In this document: positions 15,228 to 23,206 of the stretch, piece after piece
How positions within the stretch are numbered: the first letter of the stretch is position 1
Layout: each line of letters starts with the position of its first letter
Assembly: GCF_014192275.1 (NCBI RefSeq)
Contig: NZ_JACHXR010000001.1
Location: forward strand, 1-64,000
DNA: 64,000 nucleotides
Source: Halomonas stenophila
GTDB taxonomy: Bacteria > Pseudomonadota > Gammaproteobacteria > Pseudomonadales > Halomonadaceae
Reading direction: 5' to 3'
Translations under genes and position numbers: made by a program
Notes under the pieces: model-generated
Told to the model about the DNA's origin: nothing
The model's input: the letters and a program-made list of their open reading frames with translations, nothing else
Databases searched by the model: none

Positions 15228-16199
15228 ATGAGCAGAGATCCGTCGAAGACGGCCAATATCCGGGAAATCGCGCGGCGGGCGGGCGTCTCCATCGCCTCGG
15301 TCAGCCGCGCGCTCAACGGCAAGCCGGGCATCAGCGAGGCGCTGCGCGAGCGCATCCTCGCCATCAGCCGCGACGTCGAGTACCGCCCCAGCGCCGCCGC
15401 GCGCCAGTTGATCAGCGGCAAGGCCGCGGTGGTGGGCATCTCGCTGGGGCGCCGCGACTTCGAGCTGCGACCCTACTATATCCTGCTCTATCAGCACCTG
15501 ACCGTGGCGCTGCACCGCCAGGGCATGGTGCCGATCTTCTTCGCCCATGACCGCACGGCGACCCTGCCCGAGCAGGCCGGCGCCGCTCTCCTGCTCGGCG
15601 AGTTCGCCGACGACCCGCGCCCGGCGCTGATGAGCTCCCGGGGCGTGCCCTTCGTGCGCATCGGCCGGGCCGGGGAGGGCTTCTCGGTGGCGCCCGAGGA
15701 TCGCCACGGCATCTACCTGGCCACCCGCCACCTGATCGAGGGGGGGCGGCGGCGCATCGCCTTCGTCGGCGACGAGCTGGAGAGCCCCCACAGCCAGCAC
15801 CGCCTGGGCGGCTATCGCCAGGCGCTCGACGAGGCCGGCCTCGAGGCCTCGCTGATCGACATTCCGCCCAACCTGGAGCCGGCGCTGACCGGCTATCGCT
15901 GGCTGCGCCGGCGCCTCGCGCAGGACCCGCACGCCTATGACGGCCTGGTCTGCGAGAACGACGAGCTCGCCAGGGGCTGCCTGACGGCCCTGGAGGATCA
16001 CGGCCTGCGCGTTCCCGGCGAGGTCGCGGTCACCGGCTTCGACGACCTGCCGACCCTGGCCGAGTCCCTGACCACGGTGCGCCAGGACATCGCCGGCATC
16101 GCCGCCATGAGCGTCGAGCTGCTGGGCGAGGCGCTGGCGGGCAGGCCGCCGCGCCATGTCTCGATGCCGGTGGAGCTGGTGGTTCGCGAGACCGGCTAG
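15228..16199 (+). CDS. LacI-family transcriptional regulator
   Basis: This 323-residue regulator has an N-terminal HTH (residues about 8-30, NIREIARRAGVSIASVSRAL) and hinge, and a periplasmic-binding-like effector domain (about 60-323) with GRRRIAFVGDE and VTGFDDLPTLAESLTTVRQ, typical of the family. The ATG at 15228 is preferred over the in-frame ATG at 15216 because of GAGGCAGG spacing. It is the natural candidate to bind the GTAAACGTTTAC palindromes before thuA, now nearly 6 kb away because of the intervening glycosidase-like gene. A short antisense relic of a very similar gene occurs at 17263-17332. Confidence 0.9.
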   Translation: MSRDPSKTANIREIARRAGVSIASVSRALNGKPGISEALRERILAISRDVEYRPSAAARQLISGKAAVVGISLGRRDFELRPYYILLYQHLTVALHRQGMVPIFFAHDRTATLPEQAGAALLLGEFADDPRPALMSSRGVPFVRIGRAGEGFSVAPEDRHGIYLATRHLIEGGRRRIAFVGDELESPHSQHRLGGYRQALDEAGLEASLIDIPPNLEPALTGYRWLRRRLAQDPHAYDGLVCENDELARGCLTALEDHGLRVPGEVAVTGFDDLPTLAESLTTVRQDIAGIAAMSVELLGEALAGRPPRHVSMPVELVVRETG

Positions 16200-16405
16200 G
16201 GAGGCCGCTTCGCCTAGAGGAGGAAGCGACCCAGGGCGATGCCGGCGCCCAAGCGCCGCCAGGCCGTCCAGCGATCACTCCCTGACCCATGGCCAGGTGG
16301 GGCCTGCGGCGATCTCGATGGCCCCGGCCGGGTCTAATGAGAATGTGCTAGGTTGGAACATCGGCGGCGAGCGCCGAATCTTGACGGATGAGAGGGAGCC
16401 CGACC

Positions 16406-16771
16406 ATGCGACCTTCCTTGAGGACCCTGCTGGCGCCGGTGGTATGGGTGGCCAACAAGCTCGGCACTCGTCGGGAAGTCTCGCGCGACGAGGCGCAGCA
16501 GGCCGAGGTGGACCAGGCCTGCGAGACCCTGGCCCTCTACCAGGCCTGGAGCGAGCCCGACTGCATCCAGGTGAGGCGGGAGATCACCCGGCTGGGGCTC
16601 GAGATCGAGACCCGGGACGTGCGCCTCGACCCCGAGCACACCCGGGTCCTGAAGGAGGAGGGCGGCAAGCTGGAGGTGCCCTGCCTGTACATCCACGAGC
16701 CGCAGGGCGAGGCGCGCTGGCTCTATGGCGCCCAGGCCATCATCGACTACCTCAGGGAGCGCTTCGGCTGA
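16406..16771 (+). CDS. Glutaredoxin-like / GST N-terminal domain protein with a degenerate CPxC site
   Basis: This 121-residue protein has a short N-terminal amphipathic stretch (1-30) followed by a thioredoxin-fold glutaredoxin-like domain (about 38-118). The fold markers are VRREITRLGLEIETRDV, the cis-proline segment LEVPCLYI and the C-terminal YGAQAIIDYLRERF. Where relatives carry CPxC, this protein reads EPDC, so the first, nucleophilic cysteine is replaced by glutamate and only the second remains. Disulfide chemistry by the usual dithiol mechanism is therefore improbable. A binding or monothiol role is possible. The start is the ATG after AGGGAGCCCGACC. It is a single-gene unit. Confidence 0.75.
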   Translation: MRPSLRTLLAPVVWVANKLGTRREVSRDEAQQAEVDQACETLALYQAWSEPDCIQVRREITRLGLEIETRDVRLDPEHTRVLKEEGGKLEVPCLYIHEPQGEARWLYGAQAIIDYLRERFG

Positions 16772-16804
16772 CGGGCGCGCGTCTCGACCGGCACGCTTGC
16801 CGGC

Positions 16805-17197
16805 TCACGGATTCCAGCCGCCGCTCCCATAGGGACGCGTCAGCACCTCCAGGAGGTGACCATTGGGATCTTCGAAATAAACGCCTCTGCCGCCGTCACG
16901 GTGGTTGATTTCGCCTTCCCTTTTCTGTGCCGGGTCGGCCCAGTAGTCGAGCTTCCTCTCGCGGATACGCTGGAAGATCGCGTCGAAATCCGCCTCGTCC
17001 ACCAGAAAGGCGTAGTGCTGGGGCGTGACATCTCCGCTCTGCTCCATGTAGTCGAGCTTGGCACCATTATCCGTGACGACCATATCGAACGGCCCCCACC
17101 GGCGCGGTGCCGGCAACCCCAGCACCTCCGCGAGGAAAACCGCGGACGCGTGGCTGTCATGAGCCGCCAGGATGGTGTGGTCGAAGTTGATGGCCAT
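16805..17197 (-). CDS. VOC-family protein (glyoxalase/bleomycin-resistance fold)
   Basis: This 130-residue vicinal-oxygen-chelate protein contains two beta-alpha-beta-beta-beta units: MAINFDHTILAAHD at the start and GRGVYFEDPNGHLLEVLT at the end, the latter carrying the usual C-terminal metal-ligand glutamate. Likely ligands are H7, H72 (PQHYAF) and E116. The function could be a dioxygenase, a lyase or a thiol-transfer resistance protein; the substrate is unknown. The ATG at 17197 is chosen because sequence farther upstream in the same frame belongs to unrelated gene relics. Confidence 0.82.
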   Translation of the reverse strand: MAINFDHTILAAHDSHASAVFLAEVLGLPAPRRWGPFDMVVTDNGAKLDYMEQSGDVTPQHYAFLVDEADFDAIFQRIRERKLDYWADPAQKREGEINHRDGGRGVYFEDPNGHLLEVLTRPYGSGGWNP

Positions 17198-17262
17198 GGT
17201 CGTTTTCCCCTTGGGTGCGTGGCGCCATCGAGAACGGGCTTCGGCATCGATATGACGAGTAT

Positions 17263-17332
17263 CGGCTTGGCGGTGGGCACCCGCCACCTGGTCAAAGGGG
17301 GACGGCGCCGCATCGCCTTCGTCGGCGATCGC
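17263..17332 (+). pseudogene. Fragment of a LacI-family regulator gene
   Basis: One plus-strand frame reads GTRHLVKGGRRRIAFVGD, nearly identical to the LacI protein encoded at about 15717-15778 (ATRHLIEGGRRRIAFVGD). The DNA similarity is also high. There is no start, HTH or downstream domain. It is a relic fused to the DUF899 relic at a shared GTCGGCGATCGCCGA stretch. Confidence 0.7.
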
Positions 17333-17446
17333 CGAGCAGGAGGGACAGCCTGCCGTGTCGTCGGGGCCGAACATGAAGTGATAGTCGAGCAGCTCGAGCC
17401 GTGCCGCCAGCCACTCGTCATGGGTCCCGGTCCTGTGCGTGGTCAT
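17321..17446 (-). pseudogene. Truncated DUF899 (thioredoxin-like) gene
   Basis: The frame starts at an ATG and reads MTTHRTGTHDEWLAARLELL, a typical DUF899 N-terminus. It then jumps directly to DYHFMFGPDDTAGCPSCSAI, a motif that normally lies tens of residues farther on in the family, and then loses similarity. An internal deletion and a 3' truncation are the simplest reading. DUF899 proteins often occur with DGPF/ECF42 genes such as those at 19.5-22.7 kb. Confidence 0.7.
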
Positions 17447-17532
17447 CGCGCCTCCCTGCCGGGGGGTGGGTCTTGGGTATAGACTACGCATCAGGCTTCG
17501 CCCTGGGGAGTGACAAGTGTGGCGGGATTGCG

Positions 17533-18753
17533 ATGGACGCGCTGATCACGGCCGCGTCGCGTGCGCTGGCGACGGGTGATCCCCTCGACGCGCTCAACCG
17601 GGTCGCCCTGCGCGACGACGCACCGGCACTGGCACTGCGCGGCATCGCCATGGCACAGCTCGGCGATCTCGGGCGCGCCAAGGCCCTGCTGCGCGCCGCC
17701 GCGCGGGCGTTCGGCACCAGAGAACCCGCGGCCCGCGCCCGCTGCGTCGTCGCCGAGGCCGAGATCGCCCTCGTCTCGCGCGACCTGGGCTGGCCGGCGA
17801 CGGCGCTCGCCGCGGCGCGGGCGACCCTCGAGGCGCATGGCGACCGGGTGAACGCCGCGCATGCGCGTTATCTCGAGGCCCGTCGCCTGCTGCTGATCGG
17901 CCGCCTCGGCGAGGCCGAGCATGTCCTCGACGGGCTCGATCCCGCGTCCCTGCGCCCCGCCTCAGGGGCCGCCCGGGAACTGGTGGTCGCCGGGATCGCG
18001 ATGCGCCAGCTGCGCACCCAGGCGGCGCGTGCGGCGCTCGCCCGGGCCGAACAGGCGGCGTACGCTGCCGCCATCCCCGCACTGATGGCGGAGGTCGAGA
18101 GCGTCGCCCGCGCCCTGGAGACGCCGGTGGCGCGCCTGATCGCCCATGGCGAGGTGCGGCCCCTGCGGCTCGAGGCGGTCGAGGCCTTGCTGACCTCGCC
18201 GGCGCTCGTGGTGGACGCCTGCCGTCACCTCGTGCGCGATGCACACACGGTCATCCCATTGGACCGCCGCCCGGTGCTGTTTACCCTCGTCCGCCTGCTG
18301 GGCGAGGCCTGGCCCGACGGCGTGCCACGAGGCACCCTCGTCGCGCTGGCCTTCCGGGGGAAGCGGGCCGATGACTCCTATCGCGCTCGCTTGCGGGTCG
18401 AGATCGGCCGGCTGCGCCACGCGCTCGAGCCGCTGGCCGGCGTGACCGCGACGCCCCGCGGGTACGCGCTGGCGCCTTCCGGCAGCCGCGAGGTCGTGGT
18501 GCTGGCGCCGCCCGTCGAGGAGGCGCATGCGTCCCTGCTGGCCCTGCTCGCCGACGGCGAGGCCTGGTCGAGCTCGGCCCTGGCGCTGGCGCTCGGCATC
18601 AGCCAGCGCAGCGTGCAGCGGGGGCTCGACTCGCTGGCCACCGCCGGCAAGGTGCAGGGCTTCGGTCGCGGGCGGGCGCGGCGCTGGATCACCTCGCCCG
18701 TGCCGGGATTCCCGACAACCTTGTTACTCCCCGCGCCCCTGCCGAGTGGCTAG
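17533..18753 (+). CDS. Helix-turn-helix protein with helical repeat N-terminus
   Basis: This 406-residue protein is rich in alanine and arginine. Residues about 1-200 look like TPR-type helical repeats (ALALRGIAMAQLGDLGRAKA, AHARYLEARRLLLIGRLGEA). Residues about 230-320 resemble a winged-helix OmpR/SARP-like segment (LRVEIGRLRHALEPLAGV, TPRGYALAP). A second HTH lies near 345-385 (ALALALGISQRSVQRGLDSL). I know this type only as an uncharacterised regulator. The start is the ATG at 17533; the upstream in-frame extension runs through gene relics. It is followed 36 bp downstream by a beta-propeller gene, probably a two-gene operon. Confidence 0.75.
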   Translation: MDALITAASRALATGDPLDALNRVALRDDAPALALRGIAMAQLGDLGRAKALLRAAARAFGTREPAARARCVVAEAEIALVSRDLGWPATALAAARATLEAHGDRVNAAHARYLEARRLLLIGRLGEAEHVLDGLDPASLRPASGAARELVVAGIAMRQLRTQAARAALARAEQAAYAAAIPALMAEVESVARALETPVARLIAHGEVRPLRLEAVEALLTSPALVVDACRHLVRDAHTVIPLDRRPVLFTLVRLLGEAWPDGVPRGTLVALAFRGKRADDSYRARLRVEIGRLRHALEPLAGVTATPRGYALAPSGSREVVVLAPPVEEAHASLLALLADGEAWSSSALALALGISQRSVQRGLDSLATAGKVQGFGRGRARRWITSPVPGFPTTLLLPAPLPSG

Positions 18754-18789
18754 GCTGGATGCGTGAAGCCACCTCATCGGGAGAACATC

Positions 18790-19440
18790 ATGAAGCGATC
18801 AACGGCGGACATCCTGGCGGAATACGGCCCTTTCCCGGATATCGAGGGGGTACATGGGGTCAGTCATGACGGGCGGCAGGTCTGGTTCGCCAGCGACGGC
18901 CGGCTCACGGCCCTCGACCCGGAAAGCGGGAAGATCCGGCGCTCGCTCGACGTCGCCGCCGATGCCGGCACGGCCTTCGACGGCCGGCACCTGTTTCAGA
19001 TGGCCGGGGAACACATCCAGAAGATCGATCCGGATTCCGGCCGGGTGCTGGCCCGGATTCCGGCGCCACCGGGCGGCGGCAACTCGGGACTCGCCTGGGC
19101 CGAGGGGGCGCTGTGGGTGGGGCAGTATCGGGACTGCCGGATCCAGAAGGTCGATCCCGAGACGGGCGAGATCCTGCGCACCCTCGAGTCCGAGCGCTTC
19201 GTCACCGGGGTCACCTGGGTCGACGGCGAGCTGTGGCACGGCACCTGGCAGGACGACCAGAGCGATCTGCGGCGGCTCGACCCACGCACCGGCGAGCTCC
19301 TGGAGCGGATCGAGATGCCGTCGGGCGTGGGCGTCTCGGGGCTCGAGTCCGACGGTGGCGAGCGCTTCTTCTGCGGCGGCGGCAACAGCGGAACGGTGAG
19401 AGCCGTGCGTCGCCCCGGTCACGGCACCGCGATCGATTGA
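18790..19440 (+). CDS. Beta-propeller protein (glutamine-cyclotransferase / virginiamycin-lyase-like)
   Basis: This 216-residue protein is built from repeated WD/NHL-like blades: VWFASDGRLTALDPESGKI, IQKIDPDSGRVLARI, IQKVDPETGEILRTLESE and LRRLDPRTGELLERIEMP. The pattern resembles the 5-7 bladed propellers of glutaminyl-peptide cyclotransferase-like and Vgb-like proteins. It lacks an obvious signal peptide, so it is probably cytosolic. The start is the ATG with CGGGAG eight bases upstream. It probably forms an operon with the HTH gene ahead. No catalytic residues can be assigned. Confidence 0.75.
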   Translation: MKRSTADILAEYGPFPDIEGVHGVSHDGRQVWFASDGRLTALDPESGKIRRSLDVAADAGTAFDGRHLFQMAGEHIQKIDPDSGRVLARIPAPPGGGNSGLAWAEGALWVGQYRDCRIQKVDPETGEILRTLESERFVTGVTWVDGELWHGTWQDDQSDLRRLDPRTGELLERIEMPSGVGVSGLESDGGERFFCGGGNSGTVRAVRRPGHGTAID

Positions 19441-19441
19441 G

Positions 19442-19460
19442 GCCGGCTCTCGGGGCCGGC
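19442..19460. terminator. Short hairpin between convergent genes
   Basis: GCCGGC at 19442-19447 pairs with GCCGGC at 19455-19460 around a 7-base loop. It occupies almost all of the 25-bp gap between the beta-propeller gene and the sigma-factor gene, which end against each other. Confidence 0.4.
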
Positions 19461-19465
19461 GTCGA

Positions 19466-20785
19466 TCATCCATCTGGTGAGTCACCCCGCTGGTGGCCCG
19501 ATGAGCGCTCGGGCGTCGTGCACCCCGCCGCCCGCGCCAGCAGCAGGGCCCGCTCGCGTGCGTTGCGGGTGAGTGCCGCGGCGCGTTCGAACTCGTCGCG
19601 CGCCTCGGGGATCCGGTCGAGCCGGACGAGCAGGTCGCCGCGCACGCTGGGCAGCAGGTGGTAGTGCGACAGGGCGGGTTCCGCGAGCAGGGCATCGACC
19701 AGCTCCAGTCCCGCCGCCGGCCCATAGGCCATGCCGACGGCGACGGCGCGGTTCAGCGCCACGACCGGCGAGGGGGCGATCGCGGCAAGGGCGTCGTAGA
19801 GCGCGGCGATGCGCGACCAGTCGGTCTCCTCGGCGCTCGCGGCCCGGGCATGGCAGGCGGCGATCGCGGCCTGCAGGGCATAGGGGCCGAAGGCGCCGGG
19901 CAGCGCCGCGGCGCGTTCGAGCGCGGCCAGCCCGCGTCGGATCAGCAGTCGGTCCCAGCGGCCGCGGTCCTGGTCGGGCAGCAGGATGGGGTTGCCGTCT
20001 GCGTCCACCCGCGCGGGCAGGCGCGAGGCCTGGATCTCCATCAGCGCCGTCAGGCCCTGGACCTCGGCCTCCTCCGGCAGGAGCCCGGCCAGCACGCGGC
20101 CCAGGCGCAACGCCTCGTCGCACAGGGCCGGTCGCATCCAGTCGTCGCCGGCGGTGGCGGCATAGCCCTCGTTGAAGATCAGGTAGATGACCTCGAGCAC
20201 CGAGGCGAGACGCGGCGCGAGTTCGGCGCCATGCGGTACCTCGAAGGGCACCTGCGCCTCGGCCAGGGTGCGCTTGGCGCGCACGATGCGCTGGGCGATG
20301 GTCGGCGTGGCCTTGAGGTAGGCGCGGGCGATCTCGTCCGTGGTCAGTCCGCCGACCACCTTGAGGGTCAGGGCGGCCCGCGCGTCGGGCGACAGGATCG
20401 GGTGGCAGGCGGTGAAGATCAGCCGTAGCAGGTCGTCATCGATGTCGGCGTCGAGCGCGGCATCGAGGCGCTCGGTGAAGGCCGCCTCGGCCAGGGCGTG
20501 GCGGATCTCCAGCTCCCGGGCCAGCTCGCGATGCTTGGGGGCGGCCATGGTCTGGTGGCGCAGCTGATCGAGAGCACGGCGCCTGGCCGCGGTCATCAGC
20601 CAGGCGCCGGGATTGTCGGGAAGACCCGTACCGGGCCAGGTCTCCAGTGCGGCGACCAGGGCGTCCTGGGCGCAGTCCTCGGCCTGGCCCAAGTCGCGGG
20701 TCAGGCGCGCGACACCGGCGACGACCCTGGCCGCCTCGATGCGCCAGATCGCCTCGATGGTCTCGCCAAGCTTTCGGTCCGTCAC
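19466..20785 (-). CDS. RNA polymerase ECF sigma factor, ECF42 type with C-terminal TPR extension
   Basis: This 439-residue sigma factor has region 2 at about residues 15-85 (DLGQAEDCAQDALVAALE, NPGAWLMTAARRRALDQLR) and region 4 at about 130-180 (LTTDEIARAYLKATPTIAQR). A long C-terminal helical domain (about 185-425) follows, including the conserved LIFNEGYAAT segment and the TPR-like PVVALNRAVAVGMAYGP. Sigma factors with this extension and neighbouring DGPF (YciI) proteins form the ECF42 group, for which the extension, rather than an anti-sigma factor, is thought to control activity. The start is GTG; its GTGA overlaps the stop of the upstream VOC gene. It is the last gene of the operon beginning with DUF1428. 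Confidence 0.88.
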   Translation of the reverse strand: MTDRKLGETIEAIWRIEAARVVAGVARLTRDLGQAEDCAQDALVAALETWPGTGLPDNPGAWLMTAARRRALDQLRHQTMAAPKHRELARELEIRHALAEAAFTERLDAALDADIDDDLLRLIFTACHPILSPDARAALTLKVVGGLTTDEIARAYLKATPTIAQRIVRAKRTLAEAQVPFEVPHGAELAPRLASVLEVIYLIFNEGYAATAGDDWMRPALCDEALRLGRVLAGLLPEEAEVQGLTALMEIQASRLPARVDADGNPILLPDQDRGRWDRLLIRRGLAALERAAALPGAFGPYALQAAIAACHARAASAEETDWSRIAALYDALAAIAPSPVVALNRAVAVGMAYGPAAGLELVDALLAEPALSHYHLLPSVRGDLLVRLDRIPEARDEFERAAALTRNARERALLLARAAGCTTPERSSGHQRGDSPDG

Positions 20786-21189
20786 GATGTGTTCCCGGGT
20801 GCTCCCGTCATGTGCACGAGCTCCCAGATGTGGCCGTCGAGATCCTGGAAACCGTGCTCGTACATGAAGCCGTGATCCCGGGGCTCACGGTAGCTCGCGC
20901 CGTCGGCGGCGAGGGCCTCGCGGACCATGGCGTCGACCGCCTCGCGGCTGTCGAGCGCGATGGCGACCAGCACCTCGGTGGCGGCACGCGCATCGCTCAC
21001 CGGCAGCGGCGTGAACTCCGCGAACCTCTCGCGGGTGAGCAGCATCGCGAAGATATGGTCGCCGATGATCATGCAGGTCGCCGTGTCGTCGGTGAACTCG
21101 GGGTCGAAGGTGAAGCCGAGCCGGGTGAAGAAGGCGATCGACGCCTCGAGATCGGCGACCGGCAGGTTGACGAAGATCTGTCGGGTCAT
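20782..21189 (-). CDS. VOC-family protein
   Basis: This 135-residue glyoxalase-fold protein begins MTRQIFVNLPVADLEASIAF, the standard N-terminus of the YaeR/PhnB-like lactoylglutathione-lyase relatives found beside DGPF proteins. It ends with FQDLDGHIWELVHM, carrying a metal-ligand glutamate. The start follows GAGGAGACGATC. Its stop overlaps the sigma-factor GTG, so the two are coupled. Proteins of this kind are recurrent ECF42 operon members with unknown substrates. Confidence 0.87.
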   Translation of the reverse strand: MTRQIFVNLPVADLEASIAFFTRLGFTFDPEFTDDTATCMIIGDHIFAMLLTRERFAEFTPLPVSDARAATEVLVAIALDSREAVDAMVREALAADGASYREPRDHGFMYEHGFQDLDGHIWELVHMTGAPGNTS

Positions 21190-21199
21190 GATCGTCTCC

Positions 21200-21331
21200 T
21201 CAGGATCCCGGACAGGCGGTCCTGGCGGCGGCCTCGATGTAGAAGTCCATCGCCGCATTGGCGTCGCGGCAGACGAGATGCGGGGTGAGGCTGTGCATCC
21301 CCTCGGGGATCGGTGGGGCCGTGGTGTTCAT
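21200..21331 (-). pseudogene. Truncated PhnB-like VOC gene
   Basis: An intact start and ribosome-binding site (CAGGAGACGCCT) precede 43 codons that begin MNTTAPPIPEGMHSLTPHLV and continue through CRDANAAMDFYIEA. This is a clear PhnB-type VOC N-terminus. The frame then ends at AARTACPGS and a stop, whereas full proteins have about 140-150 residues. An internal deletion removed most of the gene without disturbing the operon. It lies 10 bp upstream of the intact VOC gene. Confidence 0.75.
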
Positions 21332-21438
21332 AGGCGTCTCCTGGGAGCCGATAGGTTGCGATGAGGACGGCCCGCATGCCGCGGGCTCGATGGATCGACG
21401 AACGGCGGGCCGGCGGATCGACACTCGCCGAGGCTCAG

Positions 21439-21795
21439 TCAACCCACGTAGCAGGGGGCGCATTCGCGCACCTCGACCGTGGCGAAACGCGCGGCCGGGC
21501 ACTGGCCGGCGATCGCCATGGCCTCCTCCCGATCGGCGCAGTCGATCAGGAAGAAGCCGCCGACCATCTCCTTGGATTCGGCGAAGGGGCCATCCCGCAG
21601 CGCCGGCTTGCCGTCGCGTTGCCGGAGCCGCACGCCGTGCTTGTCCGGGCGCAGCGAGCGGCTGGCCAGCAATTTCCCGCGGGCGGCGAGGTCGTCGCCG
21701 AAGCGGGTCATCTCGTCATACAGCGCACGTCCCTCGTCCTCGCCGCGCGATTCGCGATCCCCGCGCGCCTCGACGATCAACAGCAGGTAGTCCAT
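21439..21795 (-). CDS. YciI-family DGPF-domain protein
   Basis: This 118-residue protein has the hallmark DGPF motif in LRDGPFAESKEMVGGFFLID and the MDYLLLIVEARGDR start common in the group. YciI-like proteins have a ferredoxin-like fold with a conserved His/Asp pair; their enzymatic role is largely unknown. The start follows GGAGGAAGCC. It sits in the ECF42 operon, 63 bp after the preceding YciI gene. DGPF proteins are the marker neighbours of ECF42 sigma factors. Confidence 0.9.
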   Translation of the reverse strand: MDYLLLIVEARGDRESRGEDEGRALYDEMTRFGDDLAARGKLLASRSLRPDKHGVRLRQRDGKPALRDGPFAESKEMVGGFFLIDCADREEAMAIAGQCPAARFATVEVRECAPCYVG

Positions 21796-21859
21796 GGCTT
21801 CCTCCACAGCAAGGTCAGCATAACGAATACTGGTCAAGCGGGTTGTCGATGACGTCAGG

Positions 21860-22276
21860 TCAGGACGCGCCACCGACCCCCAGGGTCTTGAAGCGATCGA
21901 TCACCTCGGACTCGCCGAAGTCCTCCAGCTCGAACAGGCGGCGGACCTCGATCTCCGTCTCGCCGCCGTCGATCGCCGGGTTCGGAAAGCGTCGCACCCA
22001 TTCGGCCGCCTCCTCGCGATTCTTGACCTGGATGAGGGTATAGCCGGCGATCAGCTGCCTGGATTCGGTGAACGGGCCGTCGACCACGCTGCGTTCGTCG
22101 CCGGCATACTGGATCCGCCATCCGCTCGAACTGGGTGCCAGGCCGGAGCCGTCGAGCAGCACCCCGGCCCTGGCCAGCTCTTCGTGGTAGGCGGCCATGC
22201 GGGCGAGCAGCGCCTCGCTCGGCATGACGCCGGCCTCGGACTCCTGGGTGGCCTTGACGATGATCATGTAGCGCAT
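21860..22276 (-). CDS. YciI-family DGPF-domain protein
   Basis: This 138-residue second DGPF protein begins MRYMIIVKATQESEAG and contains SVVDGPFTESRQLIAGYTLI, followed by the acidic C-terminal RRLFELEDFGES typical of the longer YciI subtype. The start is the ATG after GAGGAGAATGC. The two YciI proteins differ clearly in length and C-terminus, so they are not a recent duplication. It is part of the same minus-strand operon as DUF1428 and the sigma factor. Confidence 0.9.
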   Translation of the reverse strand: MRYMIIVKATQESEAGVMPSEALLARMAAYHEELARAGVLLDGSGLAPSSSGWRIQYAGDERSVVDGPFTESRQLIAGYTLIQVKNREEAAEWVRRFPNPAIDGGETEIEVRRLFELEDFGESEVIDRFKTLGVGGAS

Positions 22277-22303
22277 GGCATTCTCCTCGAATCGGCCGGC
22301 CGT

Positions 22304-22660
22304 TCAGCGATCGACCAGGACCTCGAACCCGCCATAGATCAGGCGCTTGCCGTCGAAGGGCATGGGGTTCGACTCGGGTTGCAGGCGGGGGTCGGCCATG
22401 ACCGTCTCCATGCCCTGATTCCGGACATCACGGGAGGGCCACAGGATCCACGAGAAGATGACGGTCTCGTTCGGCTCACGCTTCACCGCCATCGGGAAGG
22501 ACGTGACCTCGCCGTCGGGCACGTCGTCTCCCCAGCACTCGATTACCTGCAGGGCGCCATGCTCCTTGAACACCTCGGCCGCCTTGTCGGCGTGCTGCCT
22601 GAATGCCTCCTTGTTTGCGGTGGGGACTGCGGCAACGAATCCATCGACGTAAGTCATCAT
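22304..22660 (-). CDS. DUF1428 family protein
   Basis: This 118-residue protein matches the DUF1428 pattern: MMTYVDGFVAAVPTANKEAF at the start, then IECWGDDVPDGEVTSFPMAV, and GGFEVLVD at the end. The fold is a dimeric alpha-beta barrel; the function is unknown. It is the first gene of the operon leading to the ECF42 sigma factor. The ATG pair at 22655-22660 follows AAGGAGACCC. Autoregulation by the sigma factor is usual for such operons, but I could not identify a convincing ECF promoter upstream. Confidence 0.88.
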   Translation of the reverse strand: MMTYVDGFVAAVPTANKEAFRQHADKAAEVFKEHGALQVIECWGDDVPDGEVTSFPMAVKREPNETVIFSWILWPSRDVRNQGMETVMADPRLQPESNPMPFDGKRLIYGGFEVLVDR

Positions 22661-23206
22661 GGGTCTCCTTCAACGGCTGGGGGAAACGACAGCAACGTGC
22701 GTGCCCTTGCGCACCACCGCTGTCGCGGTGAACCATCCTCGAGCAGGTCCGGTGGCGGGGTGCACGTCCCTGCGTATCCCTACGACGGTTGACGCCGCCA
22801 GGAATCGACCGGTGCGTTGCTCAACGTGGAGACCGGCCCGCCGTCGAGCGCGGTGAAGACATGACAGCCGGCTGAGGCAAACGTCGGGCCGGACCATGGC
22901 AGTCGCCTCGACTCGACTATACTGATTGCCCGCTTGACGCTGGCGGAAGTACGGCATATCGGCGGCGTCTCCCTCGCAGGCCATCGCCGGTGGACGGGCG
23001 CCCCCTCGGCTGTGCCGGTCATCGACGACCGACGCGGGTGTCGAATCCGGGACTTGCCGTTCGACATGGTGACAGGGGCATGGTGGCCTCGGCGGTGGTT
23101 CACGGCGGGCCGCTGCGTTGAGCCACCGAGATGGCGCCATGCTGCCGTTCCGGTCCTGACGGGGCTCGGTTGGGTCGCGTCGAGGCGTCCATCGGAAGAG
23201 GCCTTC
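22661..23206. promoter_or_regulatory. Divergent intergenic region of the DUF1428-sigma and RND operons
   Basis: This is 546 bp without a supportable gene. A possible plus-strand promoter, TTGACG at 22934-22939 with TATCGG 17 bases downstream, would give the RND operon a leader of roughly 240 bases. No palindrome with long arms is evident. In-frame extensions of the RND adaptor into this region have no recognisable protein features. Confidence 0.35.
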
